Positions 11,563 to 12,887 of a stretch of DNA of 12,887 nt are shown here, one piece after another. The notes under the pieces were generated by a model that saw only the letters and a list, made by a program, of their open reading frames with translations, was not told where the DNA came from and made no database searches. Every line of letters starts with the position of its first letter. Position 1 is the stretch's first letter. The translations under genes were made by a program, and so were the position numbers. Origin of the DNA: an uncultured Oscillospiraceae bacterium (lineage in GTDB: Bacteria; Bacillota; Clostridia; Oscillospirales; Oscillospiraceae); the NCBI GenBank assembly GCA_934572355.1, contig CAKTKV010000025.1, positions 1 through 12,887 on the forward strand, given 5' to 3'.

Positions 11563-12887
11563 ATGAGCAAGAAATACGTTTACCTGTTTTCCGAGGGCAA
11601 CGCAAACATGCGTGAGCTGCTGGGCGGCAAGGGTGCAAACCTGGCCGAGATGACCAATATCGGTCTGCCTGTCCCCCAGGGCTTCACCATCACCACCGAA
11701 GCCTGCACCCAGTACTATGAGGACGGCCGTCAGATCAATGATGAGATCATGGCTGAGATCATGCAGTACGTCGCAAAGATGGAGGAAATGAACGGCAAGA
11801 AGTTCGGCGACCTCCAGAACCCCATGCTCGTCTCCGTGCGTTCCGGCGCCCGCGCCTCCATGCCCGGCATGATGGACACTATCCTGAACCTCGGCCTGAA
11901 TGACGACGTCGTCGCCGCCATGATCAAGGGCAACCCCGATCCCAAGTTTGAGCGTTTCGTTTACGACTCCTACCGCCGCTTCATCCAGATGTTCTCCGAC
12001 GTCGTTATGGAAGTCGGCAAGAAGTACTTCGAGCAGCTCATCGACAAGATGAAGGCCGAGAAGGGCGTCACCTCCGACCTCGAGCTCGATGCTTCCGACC
12101 TCAAGAAGCTCGCTGAGCAGTTCAAGGCAGAGTACAAGAAGCAGATCGGCGAGGACTTCCCCTCCGACCCGAAGGTCCAGCTCTACGAAGCTATCCGTGC
12201 GGTCTTCCGTTCTTGGGACAACCCCAGAGCAAACGTCTACCGCCGCGACAACGATATCCCCTACTCTTGGGGCACCGCTGTCAACGTCATGCCCATGGTG
12301 TTCGGCAATCTCAATGAGAACTCCGGCACCGGCGTCGCATTCACCCGTGACCCCGCCACCGGCGAGAAGAAGCTCATGGGCGAGTTCCTCGTCAATGCAC
12401 AGGGCGAAGACGTCGTCGCCGGCGTCCGCACTCCTATGCCCATCGCTCAGATGGCAGAGCAGTTCCCCGAAGCATACGCTGACTTCGTCAAGGTCTGCGG
12501 CATCCTCGAGGAGCACTACCGCGACATGCAGGACATGGAGTTCACCGTCGAGAACGGCAAGCTCTACATGCTCCAGTGCCGAAACGGTAAGCGTACCGCT
12601 CAGGCCGCTCTCAAGATCGCATGCGACCTCGTTGACGAGGGCATGATCGATGAGAAGAAGGCCGTTCTGATGATTGACCCGAGAAACCTCGACACTCTGC
12701 TCCACCCGCAGTTCGACACCGCCGCTCTCAAGGCTGCTACTCCCATCGGCAAGGGCCTTGGCGCATCCCCCGGCGCTGCATGCGGCAAGATCGTCTTCTC
12801 CGCTGAAGACGCCAAGGAATGGGCCGCCCGCAAGGAGAAGGTCGTTCTCGTCCGTCTCGAGACCAGCCCCGAGGATATCGAAGGCAT
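11563..12887 (+). CDS. ppdK: Pyruvate phosphate dikinase, N-terminal 441 residues (cut by the window end)
   Basis: PPDK interconverts ATP, phosphate and pyruvate with AMP, pyrophosphate and phosphoenolpyruvate; in many anaerobes it serves glycolysis and saves pyrophosphate energy. The visible part holds the nucleotide-binding region: LLGGKGANLAEM (19-30), GLPVPQGFTIT (34-44), SVRSGARASMPGMMDTILNLG (from 91), RRFIQMFSDVVM (138-149), GTGVAFTRDPATGEK (255-269) and GEFLVNAQGEDVVAG (273-287). MLQCRNGKRTAQAA (336-349) has Cys339 where Thr is usual. The mobile phosphohistidine domain begins at about 395 (GKGLGASPGAACGKI) and the frame is open at Glu440-Gly441, before the catalytic histidine, so the enzyme's completeness cannot be judged. 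Codon choice (CTC, ATC, AAG, CGT) looks that of a highly expressed gene. AAAGGA stands eight bases before the ATG. Confidence 0.97.
   Translation, partial: MSKKYVYLFSEGNANMRELLGGKGANLAEMTNIGLPVPQGFTITTEACTQYYEDGRQINDEIMAEIMQYVAKMEEMNGKKFGDLQNPMLVSVRSGARASMPGMMDTILNLGLNDDVVAAMIKGNPDPKFERFVYDSYRRFIQMFSDVVMEVGKKYFEQLIDKMKAEKGVTSDLELDASDLKKLAEQFKAEYKKQIGEDFPSDPKVQLYEAIRAVFRSWDNPRANVYRRDNDIPYSWGTAVNVMPMVFGNLNENSGTGVAFTRDPATGEKKLMGEFLVNAQGEDVVAGVRTPMPIAQMAEQFPEAYADFVKVCGILEEHYRDMQDMEFTVENGKLYMLQCRNGKRTAQAALKIACDLVDEGMIDEKKAVLMIDPRNLDTLLHPQFDTAALKAATPIGKGLGASPGAACGKIVFSAEDAKEWAARKEKVVLVRLETSPEDIEG

Noticed and set aside
11521..12705. A 394-codon open frame on the - strand opposite ppdK, rich in Leu, Val, Glu and His
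   Set aside because: It mirrors the strongly biased codons of ppdK (GC-rich third positions leave few stops in the antisense). It has no ribosome binding site and no recognisable domain, and ppdK is unmistakable.

Overview
The window reads as ordinary chromosome from a GC-rich Gram-positive anaerobe, most likely a gut-type Clostridia (Oscillospirales-like). The reasons are near-consensus sigma-A promoters with 17-base spacers, strong AGGAGG-type ribosome binding sites, a fluoroacetyl-CoA-thioesterase-like hotdog protein, pyruvate phosphate dikinase, and the housekeeping sets rplM-rpsI and rimM-trmD. The lineage is inferred from gene content and style, not from a database match. I see no tRNA or rRNA gene, CRISPR array, insertion sequence or phage gene.

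Layout. (1) 4-995: a hotdog thioesterase (+) converges on a pgsA-type phosphatidyltransferase (-). They share a 17-bp perfect hairpin terminator whose loop holds the pgsA stop codon. (2) 1094-5240: a three-gene cell-envelope operon (+) behind a clear promoter. It encodes an exported serine hydrolase anchored by two membrane helices, a membrane-anchored phosphodiester glycosidase (NAGPA/DUF2233 type), and a polytopic protein with the layout of prolipoprotein diacylglyceryl transferase (Lgt) whose key active-site positions look changed. Genes two and three overlap by ATGA. (3) 5259-6286: the rplM-rpsI ribosomal operon (-), with a consensus promoter, a structured leader and a strong shared terminator. 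(4) 6392-8657: a TtcA-type tRNA 2-thiolation enzyme, then a lone polytopic membrane protein of DUF6056/GT-C-like appearance. (5) 8709-11451: an RNA-maturation operon of rimM, a trmD fused in frame to a GNAT acetyltransferase, and rsmA. The rimM promoter is unusual because each core element lies in its own inverted repeat. (6) 11462 to the end: ppdK with its own promoter and leader hairpin, cut off by the window end before the catalytic histidine.

How the genes work together. The envelope operon places two extracytoplasmic hydrolase-like domains and an Lgt-fold protein under one promoter. That suggests joint work on a cell-surface lipid, glycan or peptide substrate, which is unproven and is the best candidate here for an undescribed system. 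The RNA operon combines 30S maturation (RimM), tRNA m1G37 methylation (TrmD), an unknown acetyltransfer activity and 16S m6,2A dimethylation (RsmA). It is therefore a translation-quality cassette that differs from the usual rpsP-rimM-trmD-rplS order.
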